This document shows positions 34,682 through 45,829 of a DNA stretch of 64,000 bases, piece by piece. Origin of the DNA: Levilactobacillus brevis (GTDB lineage: Bacteria; Bacillota; Bacilli; Lactobacillales; Lactobacillaceae); contig CP032931.1 of NCBI GenBank assembly GCA_003666485.1, positions 2,356,001 to 2,420,000 on the forward strand. The letters are read 5' to 3'. A model generated the notes under the pieces. It did no database searches. It was given only the letters and a program-made list of their open reading frames with translations, and was not told where the DNA came from. The translations under genes and the position numbers were made by a program. The stretch's first letter is position 1; each line of letters starts with the position of its first letter.

Positions 34682-36688
34682 CTACTCGCCCCAATCATCC
34701 CCGGAATGGTGCGGGTCTTGGATGCGTTTGAACAACTTCTCCAAGTCCTGATCGGTAAAGTGGACCAGCACCGGCCGGCCGTGGGGGCAATTAAACGGAT
34801 TCTCCGCCGTCGCTAACTTCTTGAGCAAGGCGCGGGCCTGTTGGTCGTCCAAGTGATGATTGGCCTTGATGGCCCGTTTACAGCTCATCATGATGGCCGT
34901 CTTCTCGCGAAAGGCTGCCACACTGATCTTGCCGTCCTTCAAGACCCAATCGATCATTTCTTTGATCGTGTCCGTTTCCTGACCGGCTTTGAACCAGGTC
35001 GGGTGTTCGTGCACGATGAAGCTGTTGGGGCCAAAGGATTCCAAATGAATCCCGACACTGGCCAGCGTTTCCAAATGGTTGGTCAGCTCCAAAACGTCGG
35101 TCGTCGGGTAGTCCAAGACGATGGGCACCAGTAATTTCTGCTCATCATCACTGACCTCACCAATGGCCTGCCGGTAGAATTCATAGTTCACCCGTTCCTG
35201 GGCGGCGTGTTGGTCGACCAAATACAAGCCGTCATCGGCCTCCGCCAACAAATACGTCCCGTGGACTTGTCCCAGGTAACGCAACTGGGGAAACCGTTGG
35301 GCTGGAGGCTCTGGCGCCGTTATCGCAGCGCTAGGCGCCGGATCAAGCGTCGGGGGCGTCACCGCACGTCCGCCTAAGGGTGCCGCCACACGTTCAGTCC
35401 GGTATTTCGTATCAAACGCCTGCGCGGCGGGTAAGGCGAAATCGTGCTTGTCGTGGATGACCACGGGCGCAACCGGCACCTCTTCTGGCGTCTCAAGCGG
35501 CTGCGGACCCGCTGCCGGCGTCGACTTGGCTTGGGCCGGCGTTGGCGTGGTTGCCGCGCTTTCGGCCGGTTGCGGTGCTGGCTGCGTGTGCTGGGCCGAC
35601 ATGTCATATTTAGCCGACACGTCGTTTAGCGCCATGGTCAGTTGATCCGTGGTCCGGGCCTCGCGCTTCTTGGCGGGTATTTCGTCGAACACGTCTGGAA
35701 TCAAGTTTTCTTGCGAGAGACGTTTGAACACCGTGTCTTGAATCAGCTGCGTCAGCTCAGGCTCCTGGCTGATACGCACCTCTTGCTTGGTGGGATGGAC
35801 GTTCACGTCGACCAACAACGGATCCATGGTGATGTCCAACACGGCCAACGGATAACGGCCGACCATCAGCTTGGAGCCGTACCCCGCAATCAGGGCCTTG
35901 CTCAGCTGAAAGTTGTGGATGTACCGCCCGTTTAGCAGGAGCGAAATGTACTGCCGACTGGCCCGCGTCAATTCCGGTAGGCTCACGTACCCCTTGACCT
36001 GAAAGTCCGGGTTCTTGCCGTTGATGGCCACCATTTTGCGCGCACTCTGTACGCCATAAATACCGGCAATCACCTGTTGTAGGTCGCCGCGCCCCGTGGT
36101 CCGTGTCAGCTCACGGCCATTGTGAACCAGTGAGAAGGCCACGTTCGGGTAACTCAGCGCCAAGCGGTTGACGATATCCGTGATACGCGCCAATTCAGTT
36201 GCCGGCGACTTGAGGTACTTCAGTCGGGCCGGCACGTTGCCAAATAAATCCCGTACCGTCACCGTGGTCCCCTTGCGCGCAGCCGCGGCGGTGTGTTCTT
36301 GAATCACCCCGCCGACGTTGTGGATCAAGGTCCCCACACTACCAGTCGAGGTCGTCAGCGTCACGTCCGCCACGGAAGCGATACTGGGCAACGCTTCACC
36401 CCGGAACCCCAGGGACTTGATGCGAAATAGGTCCCGGCGGTCGGTGATCTTACTGGTGGCGTGGCGTTTGAAGGCCATCTCGGTATCCTCATCGGCGATC
36501 CCGTCGCCGTCATCGACCACGGTGATCAGCTTTAGGCCAGCCTCTTCCACCGTGATGTCGATCTGCGTGCTGTGGGCATCCACGGCGTTTTCGACCAGTT
36601 CTTTGACCACGGATGCGGGCCGTTCGACCACTTCACCCGCGGCAATTTGGTCGGCTAAGACCGACGCTAGTTCATGAATCTTGGTCAT
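34682..36688 (-). CDS. mutL: DNA mismatch repair protein MutL
   Basis: 668 residues. GHKL ATPase N-domain ([43 protein letters not shown]), variable Pro/Ala-rich linker (about 360-450), and C-terminal dimerisation domain with [12 protein letters not shown] and CPHGRPV. The DQHAAQERV endonuclease motif (DQHA-x2-E-x4-E type) suggests an endonuclease-active MutL as in other Firmicutes. ATG 36688 has GGAAGG seven bases upstream. Normally adjacent to mutS; here 592 bp containing repeats separate them. Confidence 0.97.
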   Translation of the reverse strand: MTKIHELASVLADQIAAGEVVERPASVVKELVENAVDAHSTQIDITVEEAGLKLITVVDDGDGIADEDTEMAFKRHATSKITDRRDLFRIKSLGFRGEALPSIASVADVTLTTSTGSVGTLIHNVGGVIQEHTAAAARKGTTVTVRDLFGNVPARLKYLKSPATELARITDIVNRLALSYPNVAFSLVHNGRELTRTTGRGDLQQVIAGIYGVQSARKMVAINGKNPDFQVKGYVSLPELTRASRQYISLLLNGRYIHNFQLSKALIAGYGSKLMVGRYPLAVLDITMDPLLVDVNVHPTKQEVRISQEPELTQLIQDTVFKRLSQENLIPDVFDEIPAKKREARTTDQLTMALNDVSAKYDMSAQHTQPAPQPAESAATTPTPAQAKSTPAAGPQPLETPEEVPVAPVVIHDKHDFALPAAQAFDTKYRTERVAAPLGGRAVTPPTLDPAPSAAITAPEPPAQRFPQLRYLGQVHGTYLLAEADDGLYLVDQHAAQERVNYEFYRQAIGEVSDDEQKLLVPIVLDYPTTDVLELTNHLETLASVGIHLESFGPNSFIVHEHPTWFKAGQETDTIKEMIDWVLKDGKISVAAFREKTAIMMSCKRAIKANHHLDDQQARALLKKLATAENPFNCPHGRPVLVHFTDQDLEKLFKRIQDPHHSGDDWGE

Positions 36689-36751
36689 CAACGACCCTTC
36701 CTCTCTTTTTTGCTTAAGCTTGTGTTGTCATTTCAAAATTGGTGAAAATTT

Positions 36752-36940
36752 CCGCCTACCGTTCGCCAAATATGGGACTGGAACGCTGTGGGCGGACGGG
36801 TCGAGCCAAAGTGCGGTCTCGACACCTCGCCTTTGAGCCGAAAGTCACGTCTCAAAGACGCCAGTTTCCTAACCGGCGTAAACCCATGCCGCTAAGGAAA
36901 CTCCCACGGCTGAGCCCATATTTGGCGAACTCCCGGCTAC
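36752..36940 (+). repeat. IR187 dispersed structured repeat, copy G
   Basis: Full-length copy (189 bp) in the mutS-mutL gap. Outer arms CCAAATATGGG / CCCATATTTGG; inner hairpin AGTTTCCT ... AGGAAACT. Confidence 0.85.
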
Positions 36941-37280
36941 AACGATGACTGCCATCAGCAGCTGGTTTAATCACCGGCAACCTAGCCGAAGTTGGCTAAG
37001 CGCAAAGTAGCTGACAGGCAGCAATCTAGCCGGAGGTCGCCAGGGTGTAGCCAGCTGTGACGACGGTGTTGGCTGAGGTTTTGTCTCAGCCTACAGCGTG
37101 GGACGACTTTGGAGACTTGCGGGTTGTGCAAGGCTTCAAAGCGAGGTGGAAGCCCGCTTCTCAGGCTGGAAGCGTTCCCCAGAGCAGGCGGAACCCTGGC
37201 AGCCGCAGGCGGTCGGTTACCTCTTACCTTATCAACAAACAACTTCGGTAGGCGGACAGCCCAACACTGTGTTGCCCGTT
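36941..37280. other. Gene-free remainder of the mutS-mutL gap
   Basis: No supported gene. Holds a GGCTGAGGTTTTGTCTCAGCC hairpin (about 37071-37091) and the 37143-37230 block that resembles 28972-29055. No clear T-tract terminator for mutS, so read-through into mutL is possible. Confidence 0.45.
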
Positions 37281-39992
37281 CTACGACTTTTTCGCCAACT
37301 TTTGTTGCCATTGGTAGACTTGGTTCATGACGGCCATGGGGGTCATGCCCATGAGGTTTAAGTCGCTGATCTGGCTGAGCACTTTGGCTTGGGCCGGATT
37401 CAGTTCTGGCTCGTCCGTGAACAAGGACAACTGTTGGTCCGTAGCGGGCGTTTCCGCAGGCGCTTCGGCCTTAGCCGGTTCGCTGGCGGTGGCCGCTGCT
37501 GACTGCGGTTGGGCGTCGGCAACTGGTGCCGGTGTAGTTAGGGCTTCAGCCGGCTGTTCTGGCGTCTGTGACGTTGTCTGAGCCGTTTCTGGTGCCACAG
37601 CGGGTTGGGCGTCGGCCGATTGCTCTAATTGCTCTAAGATGACCTCAGCGCGGTCTAGCAGCTTGGCTGGCATCCCCGCCAACTTGGCAACGTGAATCCC
37701 GTAGGACTTGTCAGCCGGTCCCGGTTGCATTTGGTGCAAGAAGACCAGGTCACCGTCGCGCTCAACGGCACCCACGTGGACGTTGCGGAGTTGCTTCAAG
37801 GATTGGTCCAAGGCCGTCAACTCGTGGTAGTGGGTCGAAAACAGGGTCTTGGCGTGGACGCGGTTGTGGACGAACTCAATGATGGCTTGGGCTAACGCCA
37901 TCCCATCATAGGTCGCCGTCCCCCGCCCGATTTCATCGAATAAGATCAAGCTGTTGGCGGTGGCCTGGCTCAAGGCGCGGTTGGCCTCTTGCATTTCGAC
38001 CATGAAGGTACTTTGGCCCGAAATCAGGTCGTCGGCCGCCCCAATACGCGTGAAGATCTGGTCAAACACGGGCATGGACGCTGATTCGGCGGGCACGAAG
38101 CACCCCATTTGCGCCATGATGACGGTCAAGGCCAGTTGCCGCATGTAGGTACTCTTCCCGGACATGTTGGGCCCGGTGATCAGCAAAATATTCGTGTCGT
38201 CAGCCATCGTCACGTCATTGGGCACGTACGATTGGCGGCCCAAGACCTTTTCGACCACGGGGTGACGTCCCTGAACGATTTTCAAGTCATGGCCGCTAAC
38301 CAGCGTAGGCTTAACGAAATGGTAGTCTTCACTGACCACAGCGAAACTTTGGAGCACGTCCAGCGCCGCAATCGTGGCTGCTAATTTCTGCAGGCGGGTG
38401 ATGGCTTCCTTGACCTGTTCGCGCAGGTCAACGAACAACTTGTACTCCAACGCCACGGACTTTTCTTCCGCCTCCAAAATCAAACGTTCTTTTTCCTTGA
38501 GTTCTGGCGTGGAGAAACGTTCGGCGTTGGCCAGCGTTTGTTTCCGTTCATACCGGTCGGCTGGCAGCTTGTCCAAGTTGACCTTGGTGACTTCGATATA
38601 GTAGCCAAAGACGTGGTTGTAGCCGATCTTTAGGTTATTGATGCCGGTGACTTCACGTTCGTGGGCCTCCATTTCAGCCAACCAGGTCTTACCGTTACGC
38701 ATGGCGTCGCGGTATTCGTCTAGTTGGGCGTTGAACCCGTCACGAATCACCCCACCGTCAGAAACGGAAATTGGGGGTTCGGGCACGATGGCTTCGCGAA
38801 TCGCGTCCGCCACATCATCCACGGGGTCCAGTCCGGCTAAGGTGTCGTCGAAAACGGGTTCGCCGAGTTCTTCAATGGTGTGTTGAATCTGGGGAACCTG
38901 TTCCAGCGATGTTTGTAACTGAATCAGATCACGCCCGTTGACGCTGCCAAACGCCACACGCCCGGCGAGACGTTCCAAGTCGTAAACCTTAACCAGTTCT
39001 TCTTGTAAATTATTGCGTTCGAAATAATGATCGAGCAGCGCACCGACCTTGGCCTGGCGCGTTTCGATCTGTTGCCGGTCGATCAAGGGCCGGTCTAACC
39101 ACTGCTTCAGTAACCGCCCCCCCATTGCCGTCTTCGTTTGATCTAGCAGCCACAATAGGGTCCCAGACTTCTTCTTGGTCCGCAAGTTTTGGGTGATTTC
39201 CAGGTTGCTTTGTGAGGAATGGTCCATCTTCAAGAAGGCCTTGGGCTGGTAGGCCACGGCCCGTTGCAAGTGCGCCAGACTGCGCTTTTGGGTCACCGTG
39301 ACGTAGGTGACCAGCACACCCACGACTTGTTGCAAGAGGTCGCTAGTGAGGTCTTGTTCCACGTAACTGACCTCAGAACTTGCCTGCACGTCGGTTTGAT
39401 TAGAGATCATCATCCCCAGTTGCTTCATTCGGGCCTTCAAGTCGTCAGTGATCGTCGTGTCGACCACGACTTCCTTAGTCTGCAGGCTCATCAACTCATT
39501 CATCACGGGGTCCTCGCCAGTGATCTCGGCGGCCTTGAGCTCCCCAGTCGACAGGTCGGTGTACGCCAATCCGTAGTGCGACGGGGTGCTCATCGTCAGC
39601 GCCGTCAAATAGTTGTTGCGCTTGGCCCCAGCGGCCCCGGTATCGGTTTGCGTCCCCGGCGTGACCAGCTGGATGACCTCACGCTTGACCATGCCCTTGG
39701 CTAACTTCGGGTCTTCCATTTGCTCACAAATCGCGACCTTGTAGCCTTGGTCCACTAAAATATCAATATAGTTTTGAACGGCCTTGTGTGGCACCCCACA
39801 CATTGGAATCGGGTTCTTGGCGCTGTGACTCCGCGTGGTCAACGTCAGTTCAAGGAGTTGAGACCCCTTGACCGCGTCTTCATTGAACATTTCATAGAAG
39901 TCGCCCAGCCGATAGAACAAGAATGCATCGGGGTACTGGTCTTTGATTTTTTGGTACTGCACCATCATGGGCGTCGTCTTCGTTTTCGTCAT
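37281..39992 (-). CDS. mutS: DNA mismatch recognition protein MutS
   Basis: Binds mismatches and recruits MutL. 903 residues, longer than most homologues: mismatch-binding motif RLGDFYEMF (about 28-36), core and clamp domains, ATPase Walker [10 protein letters not shown] and FDEIGRGTA. The extra length is a low-complexity Ala/Pro/Thr/Gln stretch (about 800-865) just before the C-terminal tetramerisation or clamp-binding region ([10 protein letters not shown] looks like a beta-clamp motif). Follows ymdB by 28 bp. Confidence 0.97.
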   Translation of the reverse strand: MTKTKTTPMMVQYQKIKDQYPDAFLFYRLGDFYEMFNEDAVKGSQLLELTLTTRSHSAKNPIPMCGVPHKAVQNYIDILVDQGYKVAICEQMEDPKLAKGMVKREVIQLVTPGTQTDTGAAGAKRNNYLTALTMSTPSHYGLAYTDLSTGELKAAEITGEDPVMNELMSLQTKEVVVDTTITDDLKARMKQLGMMISNQTDVQASSEVSYVEQDLTSDLLQQVVGVLVTYVTVTQKRSLAHLQRAVAYQPKAFLKMDHSSQSNLEITQNLRTKKKSGTLLWLLDQTKTAMGGRLLKQWLDRPLIDRQQIETRQAKVGALLDHYFERNNLQEELVKVYDLERLAGRVAFGSVNGRDLIQLQTSLEQVPQIQHTIEELGEPVFDDTLAGLDPVDDVADAIREAIVPEPPISVSDGGVIRDGFNAQLDEYRDAMRNGKTWLAEMEAHEREVTGINNLKIGYNHVFGYYIEVTKVNLDKLPADRYERKQTLANAERFSTPELKEKERLILEAEEKSVALEYKLFVDLREQVKEAITRLQKLAATIAALDVLQSFAVVSEDYHFVKPTLVSGHDLKIVQGRHPVVEKVLGRQSYVPNDVTMADDTNILLITGPNMSGKSTYMRQLALTVIMAQMGCFVPAESASMPVFDQIFTRIGAADDLISGQSTFMVEMQEANRALSQATANSLILFDEIGRGTATYDGMALAQAIIEFVHNRVHAKTLFSTHYHELTALDQSLKQLRNVHVGAVERDGDLVFLHQMQPGPADKSYGIHVAKLAGMPAKLLDRAEVILEQLEQSADAQPAVAPETAQTTSQTPEQPAEALTTPAPVADAQPQSAAATASEPAKAEAPAETPATDQQLSLFTDEPELNPAQAKVLSQISDLNLMGMTPMAVMNQVYQWQQKLAKKS

Positions 39993-40020
39993 GAAAAATG
40001 GTTCATCCTTCCGTTTTATC

Positions 40021-40815
40021 CTAGCTTTGGTACGGGTGTTGTGGGCTGATCAAGATGGGCTTGATGCTCGACGCGTGGCCGGTCTTGTCGTTAAGGTCGA
40101 TCACGGCACCGGACAACAGCCCTGGACCGGCTTCTTGCACCGTGTAGCGGGTCGGCCGTTGATTTTCAAAGCGCTCGATCACGCTGTCAGCCTGCATTCC
40201 CAACACACTGTCGGCGGGACCGGTCATGCCGGCTTCCGTCATAAAGGCGGTGCCGCCCTTTAAGACCTGCGCGTCGCTGGTCTGCACGTGGGTGTGTGTC
40301 CCGACCACTGCGGAGAGTTGCCCGGCAAAGCGCATGGCAAAGGCCCGTTTCTCACTGGTCGTTTCCGCGTGAAAGTCCACGAAGACAAAGTCCGTGTCCA
40401 GTTCCGGCAGTAGTGCTTGCATCTTGGCAAAGGGGTCGTCCATGGGATTCATGAAGACCCGGCCTTGCATGTTGACCACGGCCAAGACCTGTTGATTGAC
40501 CTTGACCTTTGTCCAGCCTTGTCCCGGCGTGTCGCCCGGGAAGTTGGCGGGCCGCACTAAACGGTTCGCCCCGCCGATAAAGTCATACAGCTCGGCGTTG
40601 TCCCAGGTATGATTTCCCATGGTGACCACGTCAGCGCCGTCCTTTAATAATTGCTTGTAAATACTTTGGCTGATTCCACGACCAACTGGGGTTGAGTTCT
40701 CCCCGTTAACGATGGTGACCTGTGGCTTCAAGTCACGCTTGAGTTGTGGCAAATACTCGTGAATCATGTCCACACCAATGTTACCCACAACGTCACCAAC
40801 AAACAGAATTCGCAT
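40021..40815 (-). CDS. ymdB: YmdB-type metallophosphoesterase
   Basis: 264 residues, related to B. subtilis YmdB, a 2',3'-cyclic nucleotide phosphodiesterase that affects biofilm and motility decisions. Motifs: [11 protein letters not shown] (4-14), [13 protein letters not shown] (about 66-72), [10 protein letters not shown] (about 147), [10 protein letters not shown]. Conserved order rny-ymdB. An extended -10 (TGGTAAAAT) at 40884-40892 may start its transcription, since a terminator and a repeat separate it from rny. Confidence 0.93.
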   Translation of the reverse strand: MRILFVGDVVGNIGVDMIHEYLPQLKRDLKPQVTIVNGENSTPVGRGISQSIYKQLLKDGADVVTMGNHTWDNAELYDFIGGANRLVRPANFPGDTPGQGWTKVKVNQQVLAVVNMQGRVFMNPMDDPFAKMQALLPELDTDFVFVDFHAETTSEKRAFAMRFAGQLSAVVGTHTHVQTSDAQVLKGGTAFMTEAGMTGPADSVLGMQADSVIERFENQRPTRYTVQEAGPGLLSGAVIDLNDKTGHASSIKPILISPQHPYQS

Positions 40816-40956
40816 CTTCGTTCCCCTATCTAGACCGTCTTTCGGCCCGCCTGGTCTGTTGACCAGTTCATTAAATAAACTCTATTTTACCATGCTTCGA
40901 CCGATTCTGCGTCGTCCAAATTCAGCGAGGTCAAATCTAGCGGTTTACGGCTGACC

Positions 40957-41133
40957 CGCCTGCCGTTGCGCGAAAGTCTAGGCTGGAACGCTGGGGAGGA
41001 CGGCCCGAGCCAAAGTCCGGTCTCAGGCCTTGTTTTGAGCCGGAAAACCGCCGTCTCAAAATCACCAATTTAGTAGCTAAAACCGCTACTAAATTCCCCG
41101 GCTGAGCCTAGATTTCGCTCCACTCTCGGCTAC
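40957..41133 (+). repeat. IR187 dispersed structured repeat, copy H (subfamily II)
   Basis: About 177 bp in the rny-ymdB gap. Outer arms TCTAGGCT / AGCCTAGA; perfect inner hairpin AATTTAGTAGC / GCTACTAAATT. The rest of this gap (41134-41333) shows nothing I can name. Confidence 0.85.
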
Positions 41134-41333
41134 CATGGTAATTGTCTCAAGGTCACTTGGTTTAACCCGCCAAGGTCACTAATATTCCGGCGAATCTGGT
41201 AAATATAGCTGAATAGACCTATTAGTGTTTTCGGGATGCCAATCGTCTACTCACTGGCGGCAGTCTCGCCAAGTCTACATCGTCGCATCGTGTCCCAAAA
41301 GACAGCCGACTCCACGCTTATACCATCAGACGT

Positions 41334-41363
41334 AAAAAAGCTAGGACCACAATGGCCTAGCTT
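41334..41363 (-). terminator. Terminator of rny
   Basis: AAGCTAGG / CCTAGCTT perfect 8-bp stem, 10-base loop, T-run on the minus strand. Confidence 0.9.
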
Positions 41364-41370
41364 CTCTGAC

Positions 41371-42930
41371 TTATTTCGCATATTCAACTGACCGGACTTC
41401 CCGGATAACGGAAACTTTGACGTGACCTGGATAATCCAAGTCGCCTTCAATTTGTTTCTTAATGTCACGTGCCAAGACAACGGCATCCGTGTCGGAAATC
41501 TTCTCGGGCCGCACAATAACTCGAACCTCTCGTCCCGCCTGGATGGCAAAACTGTGATCAACGCCGTCAAACGCATTGGCGATGGTTTCCAGTTTGTCCA
41601 ACCGGTGAATGTAACTCTCCAGAGAATCTGAGCGTGCGCCTGGTCGGGTCGCTGAAATGACATCAGCGGTGCCCACCAGTTCCGCAATAACGGATTGCGG
41701 AGCCGTTTGATCTGCTTGTGCAGCGATAGCGTTGACCACGACAGAACTTTCCCGGTATTTCTTAGCCAGGTCCATTCCCGTCGTAATGTAGGAACTATCG
41801 TCTTCATGCTCAGCAGCGCGGCCAATATCATGTAACAATCCTGCACGCTTTGCTAACGTAACATCCTCACCTAGTTCAGCCGCTAAGACCCCAGTGATCT
41901 TAGCAACTTCGATTGAATGGGCCAACGCGTTTTGCCCATGAGAAATACGGAAGTTCAAGCGCCCAACCAACTTGACCAATTCGGGATGCATGGAATGAAT
42001 TCCGAGGTCAAAGGTTGCTTGCTCGCCAAGCTCCCGGACATGCTCGTCCAGTTCTTTCTTGGCTTTGGCGACCATTTCTTCAATTCGGGCTGGATGAATC
42101 CGGCCGTCTTGAATCAATTTCTCTAAGGCAATCTTGGCGACTTCCCGCCGTAACGGGTCAAAGCCACTCAAGACGACGGCTTCCGGCGTATCATCAATGA
42201 TCAGGTCGATCCCGGTCAAAGTCTCTAACGTCCGAATATTCCGCCCTTCGCGACCGATAATGCGGCCCTTCATGTCGTCGTTTGGCAACGTGACCACGGA
42301 AATCGTGGTTTCGGTGACCATATCGGCGGCACTGCGTTGGATGGCGGACACAATCAGGTCCTTGGCATTTGCCTGGGCCGTCTTGCGAGCCGTCTCTTCG
42401 CTTTCTTTAATCATTTTGGCACGTTCACCCGCCAAAGCCGTCTTGGCTTCAGAAATAATCAGGTCCCGTGCATCTTCCTGGGATAAAGCAGCTACGTCTT
42501 CCACCGCAGCCTGGCGTTTTTCAATCAGTGAGTCTGCTTGTTGCTGTTTCTTCGCTAAATTCTGCTCTTCAGCACTCAGCTTCTTGTCCCGACGATTCAG
42601 GGAGTTTTCACGTTTTTCTAAGGAATTGTCTTTCCGGTCTAACGTTTCTTCTCGTTGAATCAAGCGGTCTTCTTGCTTCTGAACTTCGGCACGACGTTCT
42701 TTCAGCTCGGTTTCGACCTCTGCACGGTACTTATGACTATCTTCCTTGGCCTCTAATAACGATTCCTTGGTCGCAGTCTCAGCTTGCTTCTTAGCTTCAG
42801 CCAGCACACCTTCAGCAGTGTACTTAGCCGCATCTAGCTTTTTTTCATGGACAGATTTACGCAAATAATACCCGCCCACAACACCAACAACGATAGCGAT
42901 GATTGCGAGGATTATAATTGGAACACTCAT
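41371..42930 (-). CDS. rny: Ribonuclease Y
   Basis: Membrane-anchored endoribonuclease that starts mRNA decay. 519 residues: N-terminal membrane span (3-22), long coiled coil (about 30-200), KH domain ([23 protein letters not shown] begins about 227), HD domain with LLHDIGR (about 365). GGAGGTGG precedes ATG 42930; consensus promoter at 43014-43042. Single-gene unit with its own terminator. Confidence 0.97.
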   Translation of the reverse strand: MSVPIIILAIIAIVVGVVGGYYLRKSVHEKKLDAAKYTAEGVLAEAKKQAETATKESLLEAKEDSHKYRAEVETELKERRAEVQKQEDRLIQREETLDRKDNSLEKRENSLNRRDKKLSAEEQNLAKKQQQADSLIEKRQAAVEDVAALSQEDARDLIISEAKTALAGERAKMIKESEETARKTAQANAKDLIVSAIQRSAADMVTETTISVVTLPNDDMKGRIIGREGRNIRTLETLTGIDLIIDDTPEAVVLSGFDPLRREVAKIALEKLIQDGRIHPARIEEMVAKAKKELDEHVRELGEQATFDLGIHSMHPELVKLVGRLNFRISHGQNALAHSIEVAKITGVLAAELGEDVTLAKRAGLLHDIGRAAEHEDDSSYITTGMDLAKKYRESSVVVNAIAAQADQTAPQSVIAELVGTADVISATRPGARSDSLESYIHRLDKLETIANAFDGVDHSFAIQAGREVRVIVRPEKISDTDAVVLARDIKKQIEGDLDYPGHVKVSVIREVRSVEYAK

Positions 42931-43013
42931 GATTCCACCTCCGCATCATCAAAAATGACTAATTTAAAATCAGACTTTTTTAAGATGTTGATTTGATAAC
43001 TGACACAAACTCA

Positions 43014-43042
43014 ATTTTAATGGTTGCCATGAACGCTGTCAA
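43014..43042 (-). promoter_or_regulatory. rny promoter
   Basis: Minus strand TTGACA (43037-43042), 17-base spacer, TAAAAT (43014-43019). Confidence 0.85.
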
Positions 43043-43105
43043 CTAAACTCACTGGAAACTGGTGGGTCTGGTCGGATTTATTCGTTTTTTTATCACGATG
43101 ACATC

Positions 43106-43139
43106 AAAAAAGCACCAACCACCCGAGGCAGTCAGTGCT
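43106..43139 (-). terminator. Terminator of recA
   Basis: AGCACTGAC / GGTTGGTGCT stem with a bulge, followed by six T on the minus strand. Confidence 0.85.
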
Positions 43140-43144
43140 CTTCA

Positions 43145-44278
43145 TTATTTATGACCGGGCTTGCCGTCCGGAATTAATTCGCTTTGTTCAGGTTTGGCCT
43201 TACCCTTTGGGGCGTCGGTCTTGGCATCCGTCTTTTTGCCAGCTTTATCGGTAGCATCTTTCTTGCCATCGGCAGCGGCATCGTCGCCTTCACCAACACC
43301 ATAGGCGGCCCGGACCCGTTGATTGACTTCGGCCATCACGTCTGGATGGTCCGCCAAGTACCCCTTGGCATTCTCACGACCTTGACCAATTCGGTCATCA
43401 CCGTAAGAGTACCAGGACCCACTCTTATCAACGATATCTTTTTCAACGGCCATGTCGAGCAACTCACCGGTTTGTGAAATCCCCTTACCGTACATGATGT
43501 CGACTTCGGCCCGCTTGAATGGCGCCGCCACCTTGTTCTTCACAACCTTGATCCGCGTCCGGTTCCCGATAACATCGGTCCCGTCCTTGATCTGTTCAGC
43601 CCGCCGAACTTCTAGACGCACAGTGGCGTAGAACTTTAAGGCCCGACCACCAGGTGTGGTTTCAGGGTTCCCAAACATAACCCCAACTTTTTCCCGAATC
43701 TGGTTAATGAACAGGGCAATCGTCTTGGTCTTGTTGATGGTCCCAGACAGCTTCCGCAGCGCCTGTGACATCAACCGGGCTTGCAGCCCAACGTGGGCGT
43801 CACCCATTTCCCCTTCGATTTCTGCACGAGGAACCAAGGCAGCGACAGAGTCGACAACCACGATGTCCACGGCACCACTGGAGATCAAGGCGTCCGCGAT
43901 TTGCAGACCTTGTTCCCCAGTGTCTGGTTGAGAAAGCAATAATTGGTCGATGTTAACACCCAAAGCCGTCGCGTAAGCTGGGTCCAAGGCATTTTCAGCA
44001 TCGATATAAGCAGCAGTCCCGCCACGCTTTTGCACTTCTGCTACCGCGTGGAGCGCCACAGTCGTCTTCCCAGATGATTCTGGACCGTAAATTTCTACGA
44101 TTCGACCCCGTGGGTAGCCACCGACACCCAAGGCCACATCAAGGGCCAACGAGCCAGATGGTACGGTTTCCACGTCCAAATTACTGTTATCACCCAGACG
44201 CATAATCGAACCTTTACCAAAATCCTTTTCAATCTTCTTCAGCGCTTTGTCCAACGCCGCTTGTCGTTCGTCAGCCAT
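43145..44278 (-). CDS. recA: Recombinase A
   Basis: 377 residues; strand exchange and SOS co-protease. Walker A GPESSGKT (about 64-71), DNA-binding loops ([19 protein letters not shown]), and a Lys/Asp/Ala-rich C-terminal tail. ATG 44278 was chosen (AAAGGAGG upstream) instead of a frame start 24 bases earlier. It follows cinA by 90 bp but has its own promoter (44315-44343) with an SOS box just upstream. Confidence 0.98.
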   Translation of the reverse strand: MADERQAALDKALKKIEKDFGKGSIMRLGDNSNLDVETVPSGSLALDVALGVGGYPRGRIVEIYGPESSGKTTVALHAVAEVQKRGGTAAYIDAENALDPAYATALGVNIDQLLLSQPDTGEQGLQIADALISSGAVDIVVVDSVAALVPRAEIEGEMGDAHVGLQARLMSQALRKLSGTINKTKTIALFINQIREKVGVMFGNPETTPGGRALKFYATVRLEVRRAEQIKDGTDVIGNRTRIKVVKNKVAAPFKRAEVDIMYGKGISQTGELLDMAVEKDIVDKSGSWYSYGDDRIGQGRENAKGYLADHPDVMAEVNQRVRAAYGVGEGDDAAADGKKDATDKAGKKTDAKTDAPKGKAKPEQSELIPDGKPGHK

Positions 44279-44314
44279 CCAAATCCTCCTTTGGTACATC
44301 AATATTCAAGTAAC

Positions 44315-44343
44315 ACTATACGGGTTTTGTTCGCAAAATGCAA
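44315..44343 (-). promoter_or_regulatory. recA promoter
   Basis: Minus strand TTGCAT (44338-44343), 17-base spacer, TATAGT (44315-44320). Confidence 0.85.
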
Positions 44344-44352
44344 GTAAAAATA

Positions 44353-44364
44353 GAACAAAAGTTC
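44353..44364. promoter_or_regulatory. SOS (LexA) box of recA
   Basis: GAACAAAAGTTC fits GAAC-N4-GTTC, the Gram-positive LexA core, ten bases upstream of the recA -35 box. Confidence 0.8.
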
Positions 44365-44368
44365 CCCT

Positions 44369-45619
44369 TTATTTTGACCCATTTAAAATCCGCCGTAGCC
44401 AATCCAGACCAGTCATGACCGACCGCTCCCGAATTGCTGCACGGGTGCCCGTCAAGTGGACTAGCCGGGCGCGAGGCTCGTGCCCCCGTTGCGCTAAGCC
44501 TAGCCAGACGGTGCCTGCCGGATGGCCCTCTAGACTATCCGGACCGGCGACACCCGTGAAGCTCAAGGAGAAGTCTGTGTCCAGCAAGGCCCGCGACCGT
44601 TCGGCCATTTGCTGCGCTGTCGCGGCACTCACGACCCCGTCACGGTCAATGATCTCTTGGGGGATTCCCAACAGGTCATGTTTGGCCGAATTGGCATAGG
44701 TCACGAACCCACCAGGGAAAATTGCGGAGACGCCGGGGACATCCCCCAACGTGCTTTGAAATTTCCCGGCTGTCAGACTTTCCGCCCCGGTAATCGTCAG
44801 GTGCCGGTCAATCATCTCGTTCACGACCACGGCCGCCAGACTATTGTCATCACCGAAACCGTACAGGTAGTCACCCACCCGTTCTTGAATCGTGGCCGTC
44901 ATTTTGTCCAGCAATTTTTCTGCCGTAGCCTGCTCATGCGCCCGTGCCGTCAATCTGAGTGTGACCTCATTGACCTTGGCGTACGGCGCAATCGTCGGAT
45001 TGGTCTGTTGATCGATCAGGTCGGCCAATTCCGTGACCAATTTGCCTTCGCCAATTCCAAAGAACCGCAGAACTCGCGAGTCCAAATATTCGCTTCGATG
45101 GTAGGTCGCCTTGAGTAGCGGAACCCCCTGCTCCGCAAACATTGGTTCCGCTTCGCTTGGTGGCCCCGGCAATAACATGATGTCAGCCGCGTCAGGATCC
45201 TGATAAAAGGCCCCTACAGCCATTCCCGTCCGATTCTTGAGTGGTTGGCTGCCTTGCGGGTAAAGTGCCTGTAACCGATTATTAGGCGTCATGGGCCGCT
45301 CCGCTGTAGAGAAGTGTTGGCGAATCTTAACCATTGCTGGCGCATCTTCTACTAGCTTGACGCCCAATAGCTGGGCCACGGTCTGCTTGGTCAAATCATC
45401 CTTGGTCGGTCCTAAGCCACCGCTGATAATCACCAGGTCACTGCGCGAACGGGCCTGGTTCACCACCGCAGTCAGTCGATCAGCATTGTCGCCCACCAAT
45501 GAATGGTAGTACACTTCAATTCCCGCTTGCGCGAGTTCCTGGGCAATGAACGCCGAATTGGTATCGACGATTTGCCCCAATAAAATTTCCGTTCCGACCG
45601 CAATAATTTCCGCTTGCAT
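44369..45619 (-). CDS. cinA: CinA competence/damage-inducible protein
   Basis: 416 residues, two domains: N-terminal MoaB/MoeA-like (COG1058) domain (EIIAVGTEILLGQIVDTNSAFIAQ; SGGLGPTKDD) and C-terminal CinA domain (AESLTAGKFQSTLGDVPG; SLSFTGVAGPDSLEGHPAGTV). CinA proteins have NMN deamidase and/or ADP-ribose pyrophosphatase activity and are co-regulated with recA. AGGAGGGG before ATG 45619. A weak extended -10 (TGGTACGAT) lies at 45734-45742. Confidence 0.96.
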   Translation of the reverse strand: MQAEIIAVGTEILLGQIVDTNSAFIAQELAQAGIEVYYHSLVGDNADRLTAVVNQARSRSDLVIISGGLGPTKDDLTKQTVAQLLGVKLVEDAPAMVKIRQHFSTAERPMTPNNRLQALYPQGSQPLKNRTGMAVGAFYQDPDAADIMLLPGPPSEAEPMFAEQGVPLLKATYHRSEYLDSRVLRFFGIGEGKLVTELADLIDQQTNPTIAPYAKVNEVTLRLTARAHEQATAEKLLDKMTATIQERVGDYLYGFGDDNSLAAVVVNEMIDRHLTITGAESLTAGKFQSTLGDVPGVSAIFPGGFVTYANSAKHDLLGIPQEIIDRDGVVSAATAQQMAERSRALLDTDFSLSFTGVAGPDSLEGHPAGTVWLGLAQRGHEPRARLVHLTGTRAAIRERSVMTGLDWLRRILNGSK

Positions 45620-45794
45620 GCTGACCCCTCCTGAGGTGACTTAAAGTTAACTCCGTAAAAACTCCCGTGTTTTTTTATTTTTCTCAATTTATTTTTCACC
45701 GGTCGTTAATTAGCGAAAAACACTTGTACTGAAATCGTACCACACCTGAGACCAATTCCGCTAATTTTGCCCTCAAGAGTCATCATTTTTCAGT

Positions 45795-45822
45795 AAAAAA
45801 ATAACAGCCGGTTTGGCTGCTA
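45795..45822 (-). terminator. Terminator at the distal end of the CRISPR transcript
   Basis: Minus strand AGCAGCC / GGCTGTT stem followed by ATTTTTTT, directly after the last repeat in the predicted direction of transcription. Confidence 0.75.
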
Positions 45823-45829
45823 CTTTTTG

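Noticed and set aside
36982..37311. A 109-codon minus-strand frame overlapping the end of mutS
   Set aside because: It lies in repeat-rich intergenic DNA, has no convincing start and no recognisable features.
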